64,000 nt of DNA from JBMNGN01 sp050949865 (GCA_050949865.1 JBMNGN010000004.1:310001-374000); one strand, 5' to 3'. Positions 52,961 to 62,550 are shown, numbered from the stretch's first letter. Numbers and translations: made by a program. Notes: generated by a model from the letters alone, not told the origin.

Positions 52961-53227
52961 CTACACCCTTTCTATCAAAGAAAGACAGAATAAGCATTCC
53001 CCATCACGCAAACATCCATAAACCTCGTGACATACGTGATAGCCATCCATGTATAATCTACCGAGGTTCTCATAATTTTCACCTGCTATTTCCAAAAAGC
53101 CCCTGACCGGCTTGGCAACGGTTTGGTTACTGGTACCTTCAAGCATGGATATCCGTTCTTTTAATTCACCTACCTCAAGTATCAAATCCCGGATCATAAA
53201 CTTCAGTTCCTGAACCGTTTTCTCCAT
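52961..53227 (-). CDS. yabA: Replication initiation control protein YabA
   Basis: 88 aa from MEKTVQEL. An N-terminal coiled coil (about 1-45) and a C-terminal zinc-binding region with H-x-C...C-x-x-C (YHVCHEVYGCLRDGECLFC) match YabA. It binds DnaA and DnaN to restrain initiation. GGAGG sets the start at 53227, so it overlaps the 3' end of ricT by 53 bp. Confidence 0.9.
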   Translation of the reverse strand: MEKTVQELKFMIRDLILEVGELKERISMLEGTSNQTVAKPVRGFLEIAGENYENLGRLYMDGYHVCHEVYGCLRDGECLFCLSLIERV

Positions 53228-53888
53228 GCTGGTCCTCCTTCTTTTTACTATCATAACAATCAGATTCGTATTTCAGGCAGCACATTAATCTCCCGCATAT
53301 TCCTGATATTTTAGTAGGATTTAAAGAAAGGTTCTGTTCTTTTGCCATTTTAATGGATACCGGTTCGAACTCCCCTAAGAAGCAATTACAGCACAATACC
53401 CGGCCACAGGCCCCAATCCCGCCTATCATCTTGGCTTCATCTCTAACCCCGATCTGCCGCAGTTCAATCCTGGTCTTAAAAATAGAAGCCAGATCTTTTA
53501 CCAGTTCCCTGAAATCAACCCTTCCTTCTGCGGTAAAGTAAAATATAACTTTGCCCAGATCAAAGGTGTATTCAACATCGATCAACCGCATTGGCAAGCC
53601 ATGTTCAATTACTTTCTTTTTACAAATATCAAAAGCTTCATCGCGTTTTCTTTGGTTATCTTCAAAAGCTTGTTTATCCTCTTCATTAGCCTTCCTTATC
53701 ACTTTTTTAAGGGGTAAAACCAGTTCGCTTTCACTAACCTCTTTTTTCCCCAAAACCACTGTCCCAAACTCAATGCCCCTGACTGTTTCCACGATAACGA
53801 AATCACCAGGTTCGATATTTATTTCCTCACAATCAAAATAATATATTTTACCTGCCGGTTTAAATCGCACTCCAGCTACCCACGCCAA
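53175..53888 (-). CDS. ricT: RicT (YaaT), Y-complex subunit
   Basis: 237 aa of the PSP1 family. CGRVLCCNCFLGEF and SGICGRLMCCLKYE carry the cysteines that bind Fe-S clusters in the RicAFT complex. The complex guides RNase Y and stimulates sporulation phosphorelay. The start is TTG after GGAGG. The C-terminal ~20 residues overlap yabA in another frame. Confidence 0.95.
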   Translation of the reverse strand: MAWVAGVRFKPAGKIYYFDCEEINIEPGDFVIVETVRGIEFGTVVLGKKEVSESELVLPLKKVIRKANEEDKQAFEDNQRKRDEAFDICKKKVIEHGLPMRLIDVEYTFDLGKVIFYFTAEGRVDFRELVKDLASIFKTRIELRQIGVRDEAKMIGGIGACGRVLCCNCFLGEFEPVSIKMAKEQNLSLNPTKISGICGRLMCCLKYESDCYDSKKKEDQHGENGSGTEVYDPGFDT

Positions 53889-53914
53889 TAATAGTACCTC
53901 CTCTGTATTCCGAT

Positions 53915-54871
53915 TTATAGAAATATCTCTGCTATTTCATAGACAACATTAATACTTACCAATAATGGGTTGACACTTGTCATATAATGTCTCTTTAATT
54001 CTTCAACCTTGTTTATTGCTTGGGCTGCTTTATCCAAATCCCCCATCCGGATTGATTTAGCCAGGTCAAGGTTTTCTAAAAAAACCATATGATCCTGGTT
54101 GCCCGTACGCTGGTATATAACCATATCTCTTAATATGACCTGCAGCAGGTTGGTAATCAGAACCGGCTCCTTTTCCATTAAACCAACACTGTTAAATACT
54201 GCAGCCCTGTTACCTGAAGCAACCTGCTGTATAATTAACCGGGCTGTCTCTAAGGAGATTTCTGCTTCTCCTTCAGCATATCTCAAGGCTAAAGCAAGGT
54301 TTCCCTGGCAAATCTGCCCTATTTTTAAAGCCCTATTAGGCTCAATTCCCCGGTTAATTAAAAACTGTTCAACATCTTTTTCTCTAAGGGAAGAAAATCT
54401 TATCAGCTGACATCGGGAAATAATAGTTTCTAATAGATTATAGTTCTCCGCTACCAGAATTAATATAGCATATGGCGGGGGTTCTTCCAAAATTTTAAGC
54501 AAGGCATTAGCCGCCTCAATACTCATATAATGGGCCTGGTTGATGATTACTATTCGGCGGGAAGCCCGGTAGGGCTTTAAAGCCAGCCAGGGTGATATAG
54601 TACCGGTTACCTGTTCTTTACCTATTTTGGTCTTGGACTCTGGTTTTTGAATTATTAATAGGTCGGGATGGATCCCTTCAGCCAAGAAGATATCCGCTCT
54701 ACCATCACTACTGCGGATAACAGCCCGGGAAAAAGCCTGGGCAGTCAGCATTTTACCAGAGCCTTCAGGACCCAAAAATAAATAGGCATGGCTGATTTTT
54801 CCGGTTGTAATCTGGTTTTTTAATATTTGCACCGCCTGGGGTTGTCCAATTATTGCTGAAAATTCTTCCAT
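53915..54871 (-). CDS. holB: DNA polymerase III delta-prime subunit
   Basis: 318 aa. Walker A-like GPEGSGKMLTA near 34 and the SRC motif (ETIISRCQLIRFSS near 150) are present. The zinc module (four Cys) seen in many delta-prime subunits is absent. It helps load the beta clamp. It lies between tmk and ricT as in Bacillus, although yaaQ and yaaR are missing. The start has GGAGAGG. Confidence 0.93.
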   Translation of the reverse strand: MEEFSAIIGQPQAVQILKNQITTGKISHAYLFLGPEGSGKMLTAQAFSRAVIRSSDGRADIFLAEGIHPDLLIIQKPESKTKIGKEQVTGTISPWLALKPYRASRRIVIINQAHYMSIEAANALLKILEEPPPYAILILVAENYNLLETIISRCQLIRFSSLREKDVEQFLINRGIEPNRALKIGQICQGNLALALRYAEGEAEISLETARLIIQQVASGNRAAVFNSVGLMEKEPVLITNLLQVILRDMVIYQRTGNQDHMVFLENLDLAKSIRMGDLDKAAQAINKVEELKRHYMTSVNPLLVSINVVYEIAEIFL

Positions 54872-54895
54872 TACCCTCTCCACCTATCTAGCTGG

Positions 54896-55516
54896 CTACT
54901 GCAACCTGTTTAATATATAGGCCATAGACTCTGTTAATAACTGGTCTGGCGGTTTTCTTGCATCCAGCACCTTAATTCTATCGGGTTCCTTTTCAGCAAT
55001 ATGCAGGTATCCGGTTCTCACCCGGGATTGAAAACTATACCCCGTCATTTCCATCCTGTCACTATCTCCCCGGCGCCGTTTTAATCCGGTTTCCGGATCC
55101 AGATCGAGCAATAAGGTCAGCTGCGGTTTAAGGCCTCCGGTAGACAATTGGTTTAATTGGGCAAGCAATCCTTGATCCAGCCCCCGTCCGTACCCTTGAT
55201 AAGCCATAGTCGAATCAATATACCGATCCGCAATAACCACCTTTCCTTCCTTAAGGGCTGGCCGAATGACCTCTTCCACTAATTGACTGCGAGCAGCTGC
55301 ATATAGTAACGCTTCCGTGATAACGGTCATGGTATCGTTTTGGGAATCTAGCAACAAGTCCCGGATCTTTTCCGATAACGCAGTCCCTCCCGGCTCCCGG
55401 ATGTCTATCGCATTGTAGCCTTGTTCTCTTAGATGTTCTAACAGATGGTTTTTCAAAGTAGTTTTCCCCGCGCCATCTATGCCTTCCAGGCTTATAAATA
55501 CACCACGGTTTTCCAT
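54896..55516 (-). CDS. tmk: Thymidylate kinase
   Basis: 206 aa. P-loop GIDGAGKTT (13-21), EPGGT near 41 and ADRYIDSTMAYQGYGRGLD near 95 are diagnostic. It phosphorylates dTMP. It is 24 bp before holB and 37 bp after the decarboxylase-like gene. Confidence 0.97.
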   Translation of the reverse strand: MENRGVFISLEGIDGAGKTTLKNHLLEHLREQGYNAIDIREPGGTALSEKIRDLLLDSQNDTMTVITEALLYAAARSQLVEEVIRPALKEGKVVIADRYIDSTMAYQGYGRGLDQGLLAQLNQLSTGGLKPQLTLLLDLDPETGLKRRRGDSDRMEMTGYSFQSRVRTGYLHIAEKEPDRIKVLDARKPPDQLLTESMAYILNRLQ

Positions 55517-55553
55517 TCTTATCTCTCAATTCCTTGTAGATTTAGCTGACTAT

Positions 55554-56996
55554 TTATAGATCTATTATATCAATCCAATTTAGCCCCGAGTCCCTTATTC
55601 CATATAATTTTGCCCCGGCAGCTTTTGAACTACATATATATCCGATAATATCATCCGTTATAAGCTCCCCTGGCAGTAAACATGGAGTACCTGGCGGATA
55701 GACCGCCGCTGCCTCCGCTGAGATTTTTCCAGAAGCATCCTTAAATGGTATCCTTCGTTTCTTACTAAAGAAAGCCTCCCTGGGGGTCAGCTCTACTTGG
55801 GGATAAGGCGTTGGCCCCAGTTGAACCTTCCGGGTCCGCATTGAATAATGAGCGGACGAAATACTATTCAATGCTTTATACAGCCTATCCCAATCATCTT
55901 TCTGGTGAAACATAGACATCATGGCTAAAATGTAATTAGTGCCTTGAGTCTCTATTTGAATGCCATACTGATATCTCAGTATCTCCGATACTCGATAACC
56001 GTCAATATCCAAACCTTCTACCGAAATCAATAATTTCAACGGATCTATACGGCGAACATCAGGGATATGGGGATAAATTTCTTTTCCGCACTTGAACCCC
56101 CTTAATTTACTGATTTTAGCCGTATATTCCCCGGATAACTGTATACCCCGCTCCAAACATTCCCTACCTTTTTCCTCCATAAATGCCCGGGCTAGATCAA
56201 TGGATGCCAGTATAGGATAGGAAGGACTGGTAGTAGTTAACAAACTAAGAGCTTTAGGTATTCTATGTTCAGCAAGGAAGCAGCTACCGGTATGAAGAAC
56301 GGCTCCCTGGTTTAATACCGGCCAAGTCTTATGCAGACCGTTAACTACAGCGTCAGCCCCTGAATGTAATGCCGGCACCGGGTAGGATGGATGAAAATAA
56401 AAATGCCCCCCATGCGCTTCATCAACTAATAGTGCCTGGTGAGGCTTGCGGATATGATTGGCAATCTTTTCGACCTGGCAAGTTATCCCGCAATAAGCAG
56501 GGCTGGTTATAAATACTGCTATAGCATCCTGGTTAGCATTTATAAATTGTTGTACTGTATCGGGCTTTACATCTAGCTCTAGCCCTAAATCGGGTTGCAC
56601 CTGGCTGGGCATATATACAGGCATTACACCCGATAGAACCATCCCTCCAAAGAGAGATATATGTGAATTCCTCTGCAGGAGCACTTTATCCCCAGGAGAG
56701 CAGGTGCTGAGCAAAAGGGTTTGTAAGCCGGAACTTGCTCCATTAACCAGAAAATAACTGCGTTTGGCCCTAAAAGCCCGGGCTAAAAGTATCTGAGCCT
56801 TTTTAATGGCCTCTTGCGGGATATGCAGGTTATCTAACCCCGGTACCTCAGTTAAATCAAAATTGGAAATATTTTTTAATTCTGGAGGCATAAAGCCTTG
56901 CCCCCCAATATGACCTGGCATGTGACATCGCAGAGTATTTTCGTCAATATAATTCTTTATCGCGGAATAAATGGGAACATTGAAGCCTGCTGACAT
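55554..56996 (-). CDS. Orn/Lys/Arg decarboxylase-family protein (YaaO-like)
   Basis: 480 aa PLP enzyme. DEAHGGHFYF (about 200) and the PLP-lysine motif GLHKTWPVLNQGA (about 228) are the hallmarks; MPGHIGGQG near the N-terminus is family-typical. It lacks the large N-terminal wing domain of enteric decarboxylases. Bacillus yaaO sits in the same place before tmk. Arginine or lysine decarboxylation is likely; the exact amino acid is unclear. Confidence 0.9.
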   Translation of the reverse strand: MSAGFNVPIYSAIKNYIDENTLRCHMPGHIGGQGFMPPELKNISNFDLTEVPGLDNLHIPQEAIKKAQILLARAFRAKRSYFLVNGASSGLQTLLLSTCSPGDKVLLQRNSHISLFGGMVLSGVMPVYMPSQVQPDLGLELDVKPDTVQQFINANQDAIAVFITSPAYCGITCQVEKIANHIRKPHQALLVDEAHGGHFYFHPSYPVPALHSGADAVVNGLHKTWPVLNQGAVLHTGSCFLAEHRIPKALSLLTTTSPSYPILASIDLARAFMEEKGRECLERGIQLSGEYTAKISKLRGFKCGKEIYPHIPDVRRIDPLKLLISVEGLDIDGYRVSEILRYQYGIQIETQGTNYILAMMSMFHQKDDWDRLYKALNSISSAHYSMRTRKVQLGPTPYPQVELTPREAFFSKKRRIPFKDASGKISAEAAAVYPPGTPCLLPGELITDDIIGYICSSKAAGAKLYGIRDSGLNWIDIIDL

Positions 56997-57282
56997 TTAC
57001 AACCCCCTATTTAGGCACTTTTTATCCTGGATACTATTATATCCTATAGAGGCTATATACTTTGAATCAAGGCTTCCAAGTGTCTATGCTTTTGAATGGG
57101 GAGGACTATCTGTTTTCGCAGCCAAATTCCTTTACATTAAATACCATCTTAACTTTCAGTAACGTCGCTAATTATTACCTGTCACCTTTCCGCAAGTCAG
57201 ATCCCAATTTTACCGATACTACCGGAAAACCGGGACAATTTCCTTAAAACCCTTTTGTTTTTTGCGTATTATTACCTTTCTA

Positions 57283-58044
57283 TCACTGATTATTAATATA
57301 ATTCATAACTGCATCTTTTAAAAAGGCTGCGGTGCCAGGTTGCTCCTTATCATAATAAGCTGTAAACCTTTCATCATTTACATACATCTGAACAACTCCA
57401 GCATGAGCCTCCTTGGTATATCTGTCCCAATAGCAGGCTAGCCACTGGCGATGTAAATCGGCTGCCTTCTGGGCCAATTCACCGGCAGGATCCCCAGTTT
57501 TAAAGGCCTCATTAAGGGCCTGGAGCAACTCATTTTCCAGCTTTTCTACCTTTTTAAACTGTTCCGGTGACATATTCATCAGCTTTTGGTTTGAATTATC
57601 TACGGCTTCATTTCCATATTTTGCCCGGATTTCCTTTCCATATTTAGCTTCATTATTTTCAATCAACCTTTTTTTAAACCCTTCAAATTTTTCTTGGTCA
57701 TCCATAGTAATTCTCCCTTCAATTAAGGCTATGGTTTTTTCAACATTAGTAATTAATTGATCTAATCGCGCTCTCTGCTTAAGCAATTCGCTGTAGTATT
57801 CTCGCAAGGCATGTGCCCTATCAAAATCAGGGGCACATACAATTTCTTTAATTTTAGCAAGCTTCATTCCTAACTCTCTATAAAACAGGATTTGTTGTAA
57901 CCTATCAACTTCTGCCTGGCCATAAATACGATATCCCGATGGATTAATCCGAGCAGGTTTAAGAATATTGATCTCATCATAATACCGTAAGGTTCTGGTG
58001 CTGATTCCTGCCATTTCTGCGAGTTTTTGCACTGTATACTCCAT
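57283..58044 (-). CDS. MerR-family regulator with TipAS domain
   Basis: About 253 aa. The N-terminal MerR winged HTH (1-70, YTVQKLAEMAGISTRTLRYY) is followed by a coiled coil (80-110) and a C-terminal TipAS antibiotic-recognition domain (about 120-250) with the WLACYWDRYTKEAH and NDERFTAYYDKEQPGTAAFL segments. Such proteins sense thiopeptides or other drugs. Its own promoter carries a MerR-type dyad. The start at 58044 has a GGGGG site. Confidence 0.93.
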   Translation of the reverse strand: MEYTVQKLAEMAGISTRTLRYYDEINILKPARINPSGYRIYGQAEVDRLQQILFYRELGMKLAKIKEIVCAPDFDRAHALREYYSELLKQRARLDQLITNVEKTIALIEGRITMDDQEKFEGFKKRLIENNEAKYGKEIRAKYGNEAVDNSNQKLMNMSPEQFKKVEKLENELLQALNEAFKTGDPAGELAQKAADLHRQWLACYWDRYTKEAHAGVVQMYVNDERFTAYYDKEQPGTAAFLKDAVMNYINNQ

Positions 58045-58066
58045 ATCATCACCCCCTGACCATTTA

Positions 58067-58097
58067 ACCATATACCTTTACGCAACGTAAATGTCAA
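58067..58097 (-). promoter_or_regulatory. MerR-type autoregulated promoter
   Basis: On the minus strand TTGACA (58092-58097) and TATGGT (58067-58072) are 19 bp apart, the elongated spacing typical of MerR promoters. An alternative TATATG -10 gives 17 bp. A perfect dyad TTTACG-CAA-CGTAAA (58077-58091) lies between them. It is 23 bp upstream of the regulator's start. Confidence 0.8.
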
Positions 58098-58211
58098 GAA
58101 GGGTTTTCTAATTTTAAAAGGAAACTCAGACGTGGTTCATCGGTATGATTTGGTACCCAGGACATGATATATGATTTTACAAGCAGGATAATATTTATAT
58201 CTCAAAGCTTT

Positions 58212-59606
58212 TTAGAATTCACAGGAATTAACTGTTCGGGGAAACGGTATTACATCCCGTATATTATTAACTCCAGTCAAATACATGATTAAACGCTCAA
58301 AGCCTAGACCAAAGCCAGAGTGTTTAACCCCGCCATATTTTCTCAAATCCAGATACCACCATAGGTTATCGGTATTAATGTTCATCTCTTCCATACGCCG
58401 GACCAGAATTGCTTTTCGTTCTTCCCTCTGGCTCCCCCCAATCAGTTCTCCAACTCCGGGGACCAACAAGTCCATGGCAGCCACCGTTTTCCCGTCATCA
58501 TTCTGCCGCATATAAAAAGCTTTGATATCCTTGGGATAATCAGTTATAAATACCGGCTTTTTAAATACCTTATCGGTTAAGTACCGTTCATGCTCGGTCT
58601 GCAAATCCTGTCCCCAGACTACTGGAAAGCTGAAGTCCTCACCGGATGCACACAAGATGTCAACTGCTTCGGTATAACTGATCCGGGCAAATGCCTGGTT
58701 TAATAAATTTGAAAGCCGTGCTTTTAGGTCTTTGTCCACATACCGGTAGAAAAATTCCATTTCCTCTGGAGCTTTCTCTAAAACAAATTCAACCAGGTAT
58801 TTAACCATATCTTCAGCCAAATCCATAACATCATTCAAATCGGCAAAAGCCATTTCTGGCTCAACCATCCAAAATTCAGCAGCATGCCGGGTGGTGTTAG
58901 AGTTTTCCGCTCTAAAGGTAGGACCAAAGGTATATACATTACGAAAGGCCATGGCAAATGCCTCTGCCTCCAACTGGCCGCTTACAGTGAGATGGGTTTC
59001 CCGGCCAAAAAAGTCCCGGCTAAAATCTACTTCTCCTTCTTCTGTAACAGGTGCATGCAAAAAGTCCAGGGTGCTGACCCGAAACATTTCTCCAGCCCCT
59101 TCAGCATCACTGGCGGTAATAATAGGAGTATGTACATATATAAAACCCCGGCTCTGAAAAAACTGGTGGATAGCATAGGCAGACAGAGAACGAATACGAA
59201 AAACCGCAAAAAAAAGATTGGTACGGGGGCGCAGATGCGCCACCTCACGCAAAAACTCCCGGGTATGCCTCTTTGGCTGAATAGGATATTCTTCGGGTGC
59301 TTCCCCTTCCAATACCACCCGACTAGCCTTAATTTCAAAGGGCTGTTTAGCCTGGGGCGTTTTAACCAGCACACCTTGAACAGTTACCCCACAACCAACC
59401 CGCATATGAGCTACAGCTTCAAAATCATCAACCCTATTTTTCTCATATACCACCTGCACGGAGTTAAAGTGAGAACCATCATTAATCATCATGAAGCCAA
59501 AGGTTTTATGATCGCGATTGCTGCGCACCCATCCGCTTATTTCTATGTTCTTCCCTTCATATTCATCCACATCTTGGATTATATGCCTAATCAATGTTCT
59601 CTCCAT
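58212..59606 (-). CDS. asnS: Asparaginyl-tRNA synthetase
   Basis: 464 aa class II synthetase. The OB-fold (1-100, ISGWVRSNRDHKTFGFMMIN) is followed by motif 2 (FRAENSNTTRHAAEFWMVEPE, near 225) and motif 3 (GFGLGFERLIMYLTG, near 435). The start at 59606 avoids a 24-codon upstream reading that lacks a good site. It is the last coding gene before the rRNA/IS region; its promoter lies among the hairpin repeats. Confidence 0.97.
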   Translation of the reverse strand: MERTLIRHIIQDVDEYEGKNIEISGWVRSNRDHKTFGFMMINDGSHFNSVQVVYEKNRVDDFEAVAHMRVGCGVTVQGVLVKTPQAKQPFEIKASRVVLEGEAPEEYPIQPKRHTREFLREVAHLRPRTNLFFAVFRIRSLSAYAIHQFFQSRGFIYVHTPIITASDAEGAGEMFRVSTLDFLHAPVTEEGEVDFSRDFFGRETHLTVSGQLEAEAFAMAFRNVYTFGPTFRAENSNTTRHAAEFWMVEPEMAFADLNDVMDLAEDMVKYLVEFVLEKAPEEMEFFYRYVDKDLKARLSNLLNQAFARISYTEAVDILCASGEDFSFPVVWGQDLQTEHERYLTDKVFKKPVFITDYPKDIKAFYMRQNDDGKTVAAMDLLVPGVGELIGGSQREERKAILVRRMEEMNINTDNLWWYLDLRKYGGVKHSGFGLGFERLIMYLTGVNNIRDVIPFPRTVNSCEF

Positions 59607-60051
59607 TTCCCTTTTACCCCCAATTTCCACTCTGTGGTTAGCCTGACAGGTTTCCTTATTTATTATAAACCCTGCCATGTTTTTTTAAACCACCGGAAGG
59701 TCTTACATGTTGTCTTTTTTAATGCAATCCCGGACTCCGTCCGGGATCGGTCACATCGGACTTTGAATTTCGCTTTGCTCGTTCAAAGTCTCGTTCCGTC
59801 CGAAAATAAATAATCCTGCCTCCTCGACTGCGCGAAGCGCAGTGGAGGCGCATAGGTGGTCCCCGCAAGGGGGGCAACGTCCTACTCCGACCGAAGGAAG
59901 TGCCGCAACCTTAACTGTGAGCTCCGGAGGAGCGAACATCAGTAGTCCCCGTAGGGGGGCAAATAGAAGGCCGATAGCAACATTATTTGTGCCTTTAGGC
60001 ACATCAGTAGTCCCCGAAGGGGGGCCTGACTGCCGCAACCTTAATTGCGGC
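59607..60051. repeat. rRNA-associated hairpin repeat mosaic (left block)
   Basis: No gene. It contains an ATCCCGGAC/GTCCGGGAT hairpin (59727-59747), a type A hairpin (59758-59790), a type C hairpin CTGCGC-GAA-GCGCAG with GAGGCGCAT, three CCCCGNNAGGGG hairpins (about 59860, 59946, 60013), a piece of 5S 3' end and a 101-bp stretch (59877-59977) repeated at 63060-63160. The same modules recur around the 5S and 23S genes. Confidence 0.8.
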
Positions 60052-60179
60052 GTAAGCGTCAAGTAAACCGTCACATGTACATTGAAGCCTGAAAAGAGTA
60101 CAATCACGTAAACAAAGTTGAAAAGTTTAAAAAGATGAAAAAGTAAGCAAACTTTTTCAACTTAGAATGGAGTGGTTGT

Positions 60180-60527
60180 ATGGATACACGAAGAGTTGCA
60201 GAAGAATACCGATTATCGCAATGGATGAATGTGATAAAGGAACAGCAATGCAGCGGGCAAAACATTAAGGAATTCTGCCAGGATAAAGGAATAAGCAGGC
60301 ATGCATACTTTTACTGGCGGCGGAAAATACGAGAGGCTGCATGTATGGAGCTTTCAAGAATAGGAGAAGGGACCGTTAATATTCCTAAGGGGTGGATGCA
60401 ACTTAGCCAGGGCCAAGAAATCAAATCAACGCTAGATATTGAAGTCGGCGGATGTCGTGTCACCGTGGATGAAAATACCGATCTAGAACTATTAAAAAAA
60501 GTCTGCCGCGTATTAAGGGTGCTGTAA
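60180..60527 (+). CDS. tnpA: IS66 TnpA (Orf1)
   Basis: 115 aa. An N-terminal HTH-like region (YRLSQWMNVIKEQQCSGQNI, KEFCQDKGISRHAYFYWRRK) is typical of IS66 TnpA, required for transposition together with TnpB and TnpC. The stop overlaps the tnpB start (TAATG). No damage is visible. Confidence 0.9.
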   Translation: MDTRRVAEEYRLSQWMNVIKEQQCSGQNIKEFCQDKGISRHAYFYWRRKIREAACMELSRIGEGTVNIPKGWMQLSQGQEIKSTLDIEVGGCRVTVDENTDLELLKKVCRVLRVL

Positions 60528-60877
60528 TGAGGTGGCGCGAAAAACCTGTATACATATGCTGTGGGTATACAGACATGAGGAAATCTATTAACGGCCTAAT
60601 GACCCTGGTTAAAGACAGCTTTTCACTTGATCCATTTTCGGAAGCATTGTTTGTATTCTGCAATCGGAATCGGAATAGGATAAAAATCCTGGAATGGGAC
60701 GGCGACGGATTCTGGTTGTATTTCAAGCGTTTGGAACGTGGGCATTTTCGCTGGCCGGTCAAGGGGGACACCACCACCCTGGTTCTTGAGGCGAAGGAAT
60801 TATCTTACTTAATAGAAGGTGCGAAACTAGAGAAAAAGCTTAAACGGAAAGAAGTTTTCGAGCGGCAAATATTCTAA
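60527..60877 (+). CDS. tnpB: IS66 TnpB (Orf2)
   Basis: 116 aa. YICCGYTDMRKSINGLMTLV at 8-27 and KILEWDGDGFWLYFKRLE, RGHFRWP are the IS66_Orf2 hallmarks. Accessory transposition protein of unknown mechanism. One base overlap with tnpA. Confidence 0.95.
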   Translation: MRWREKPVYICCGYTDMRKSINGLMTLVKDSFSLDPFSEALFVFCNRNRNRIKILEWDGDGFWLYFKRLERGHFRWPVKGDTTTLVLEAKELSYLIEGAKLEKKLKRKEVFERQIF

Positions 60878-60948
60878 AATATCTCACAAAATATCGCATA
60901 ATCTCCTGATATCTTGTAATTATGCCTTTTTTCTGGTATAATTTTTCC

Positions 60949-62550
60949 ATGGAAACGCAGGAAATTTCAGTAGAAAAATTGCTTGATATAATTAAAGAAA
61001 AAGACCGTAAAATTGTGGAATTGGAGCAACAATTACAGTGGTTGATGTCACAGATCCGTCTTGCAAAGCATAAGCAATATGGGGCATCAAGCGAAAAAAC
61101 TGATAGTTTCCAATTGTCTTTATTCAACGAAGCCGAATCACACGTGGATATGACCATACCGGAACCCAAAATTTCCGAAGTAAAGGCGCATTACCGCAAA
61201 CGGACGCGCCTTACAACCGACAAATTGCCGAAGGATTTACCTGTTGAGGTAATTGAACATAAGTTGCCAGCTGAAAATTGTATTTGCCCGGAATGCGGCG
61301 GGGAAATGCATACAATGGGGAAAGAAACCCGTGAAGAGCTCAAGATTATTCCTGCCAAAGTGGTAATCGTACGACATGTTCAGCATGTTTACACCTGCCG
61401 AAATTGTGAGAGTACCTCTGATCATTTTCCTATCATAAAGGCAGATATGCCAGAACCCGTCATAAAAGGCGGATTCGCCTCACCCGAGACCATTGCCCAT
61501 ATAGCCGTACAAAAATTCATGATGGCCTCGCCACTGTACCGACAGGAGCAGGAGTGGAAGCAAAATGGCATCCTGCTTTCCCGGCAGACTATGTCAAATT
61601 GGCTTATCAAGGCCAGTGAAGACTGGCTAGAACCGATATATGAAGAGATGAAGCGCCGATTATGTGAGCATGAAGTGCTTCACGCAGACGAAACAACCCT
61701 GCAGGTGTTGAAAGAACCAGGGAAAGCGGCACAGTCAAAGAGTTACATGTGGCTGTACCGCACCAGTGGAGAGGCGAAACACCAAATTGTAATTTATGAT
61801 TATCAACCAGATAGAAGACATATACATCCTGGAAATTTCCTAAAAAATTTCAAAGGATATCTTCACGCGGACGGATATAACGGGTATCGCAAACTGCCCG
61901 AAAAAATTATAGTTGTTGGTTGCTGGAGCCACGTGCGACGAAAATTTTTTGATGCGCTGAAAACACTGCCAAAGGACAGGCAAGCTGATTCCAATGCAGC
62001 AAAAGGAGTCAGCTATTGCGACAGACTGTTCCATTTGGAGAAAAATTTCGCTTTGTTGACCCCAGAAAATCGGCTTAAAGAGCGTGAAAGGCTATCCAGA
62101 CCACTAATAGATGAATTTTACAACTGGATTGAACACTTGAATGCCCTGCCCAATACCCTTCTTGGCAAAGCAGTGCATTATACGCAATCCCAGCGCAAAT
62201 ATCTTGAACGGTATTTGCTGGATGGGCGCCTGGAAATATCGAATAACCGGGCGGAGCGTAGCATCAAGCCTTTTGTTATCGGACGTAAAAATTGGCTTTT
62301 TAACAACACGCCAAACGGTGCGAGAGCCAGCGCAGTATATTACAGTCTTGTTGTGACCGCCAGGGAAAACGGCCTGAATCCATTTGAATATTTGACGTGG
62401 ATTTTTACTAATGCTCCTAACCTTGGGAAACCTGGCTATGCCTCCACAACTGAAGATTTGCTTCCCGGCAGTGCAACATTACCACAGAAGGTATTTGCAC
62501 CAAAGCCAAAGGAAACAAAGCCTGAAAAATATGCCTGGGAGGAAGATTAA
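60949..62550 (+). CDS. tnpC: IS66 TnpC transposase (DDE)
   Basis: 533 aa. An N-terminal coiled coil (leucine-rich, about 10-40) is followed by a zinc-finger region (CICPECGGEM and YTCRNC, about 105-150) and a DDE core with HADETTLQVL (first Asp), HADGYNGYRKL (second Asp) and NRAERSIKPFVIGRKNWLF (Glu). It cuts and joins the element ends. The ATG at 60949 is chosen; TATAAT lies just upstream at 60938. Confidence 0.95.
   Translation: METQEISVEKLLDIIKEKDRKIVELEQQLQWLMSQIRLAKHKQYGASSEKTDSFQLSLFNEAESHVDMTIPEPKISEVKAHYRKRTRLTTDKLPKDLPVEVIEHKLPAENCICPECGGEMHTMGKETREELKIIPAKVVIVRHVQHVYTCRNCESTSDHFPIIKADMPEPVIKGGFASPETIAHIAVQKFMMASPLYRQEQEWKQNGILLSRQTMSNWLIKASEDWLEPIYEEMKRRLCEHEVLHADETTLQVLKEPGKAAQSKSYMWLYRTSGEAKHQIVIYDYQPDRRHIHPGNFLKNFKGYLHADGYNGYRKLPEKIIVVGCWSHVRRKFFDALKTLPKDRQADSNAAKGVSYCDRLFHLEKNFALLTPENRLKERERLSRPLIDEFYNWIEHLNALPNTLLGKAVHYTQSQRKYLERYLLDGRLEISNNRAERSIKPFVIGRKNWLFNNTPNGARASAVYYSLVVTARENGLNPFEYLTWIFTNAPNLGKPGYASTTEDLLPGSATLPQKVFAPKPKETKPEKYAWEED

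Noticed and set aside
57003..57282. Plus-strand open frames in the gap after the decarboxylase gene
   Set aside because: Short, without ribosome sites or recognisable domains; the region is probably just promoter DNA for the decarboxylase gene.
59727..59747. ATCCCGGAC/GTCCGGGAT hairpin as a terminator
   Set aside because: No T-run follows on either strand. It belongs to the hairpin mosaic instead.
58884..59813. Plus-strand 309-codon open frame opposite asnS
   Set aside because: It is antisense to asnS, whose motifs 2 and 3 are plain. Length comes from strand codon bias and there is no ribosome site.
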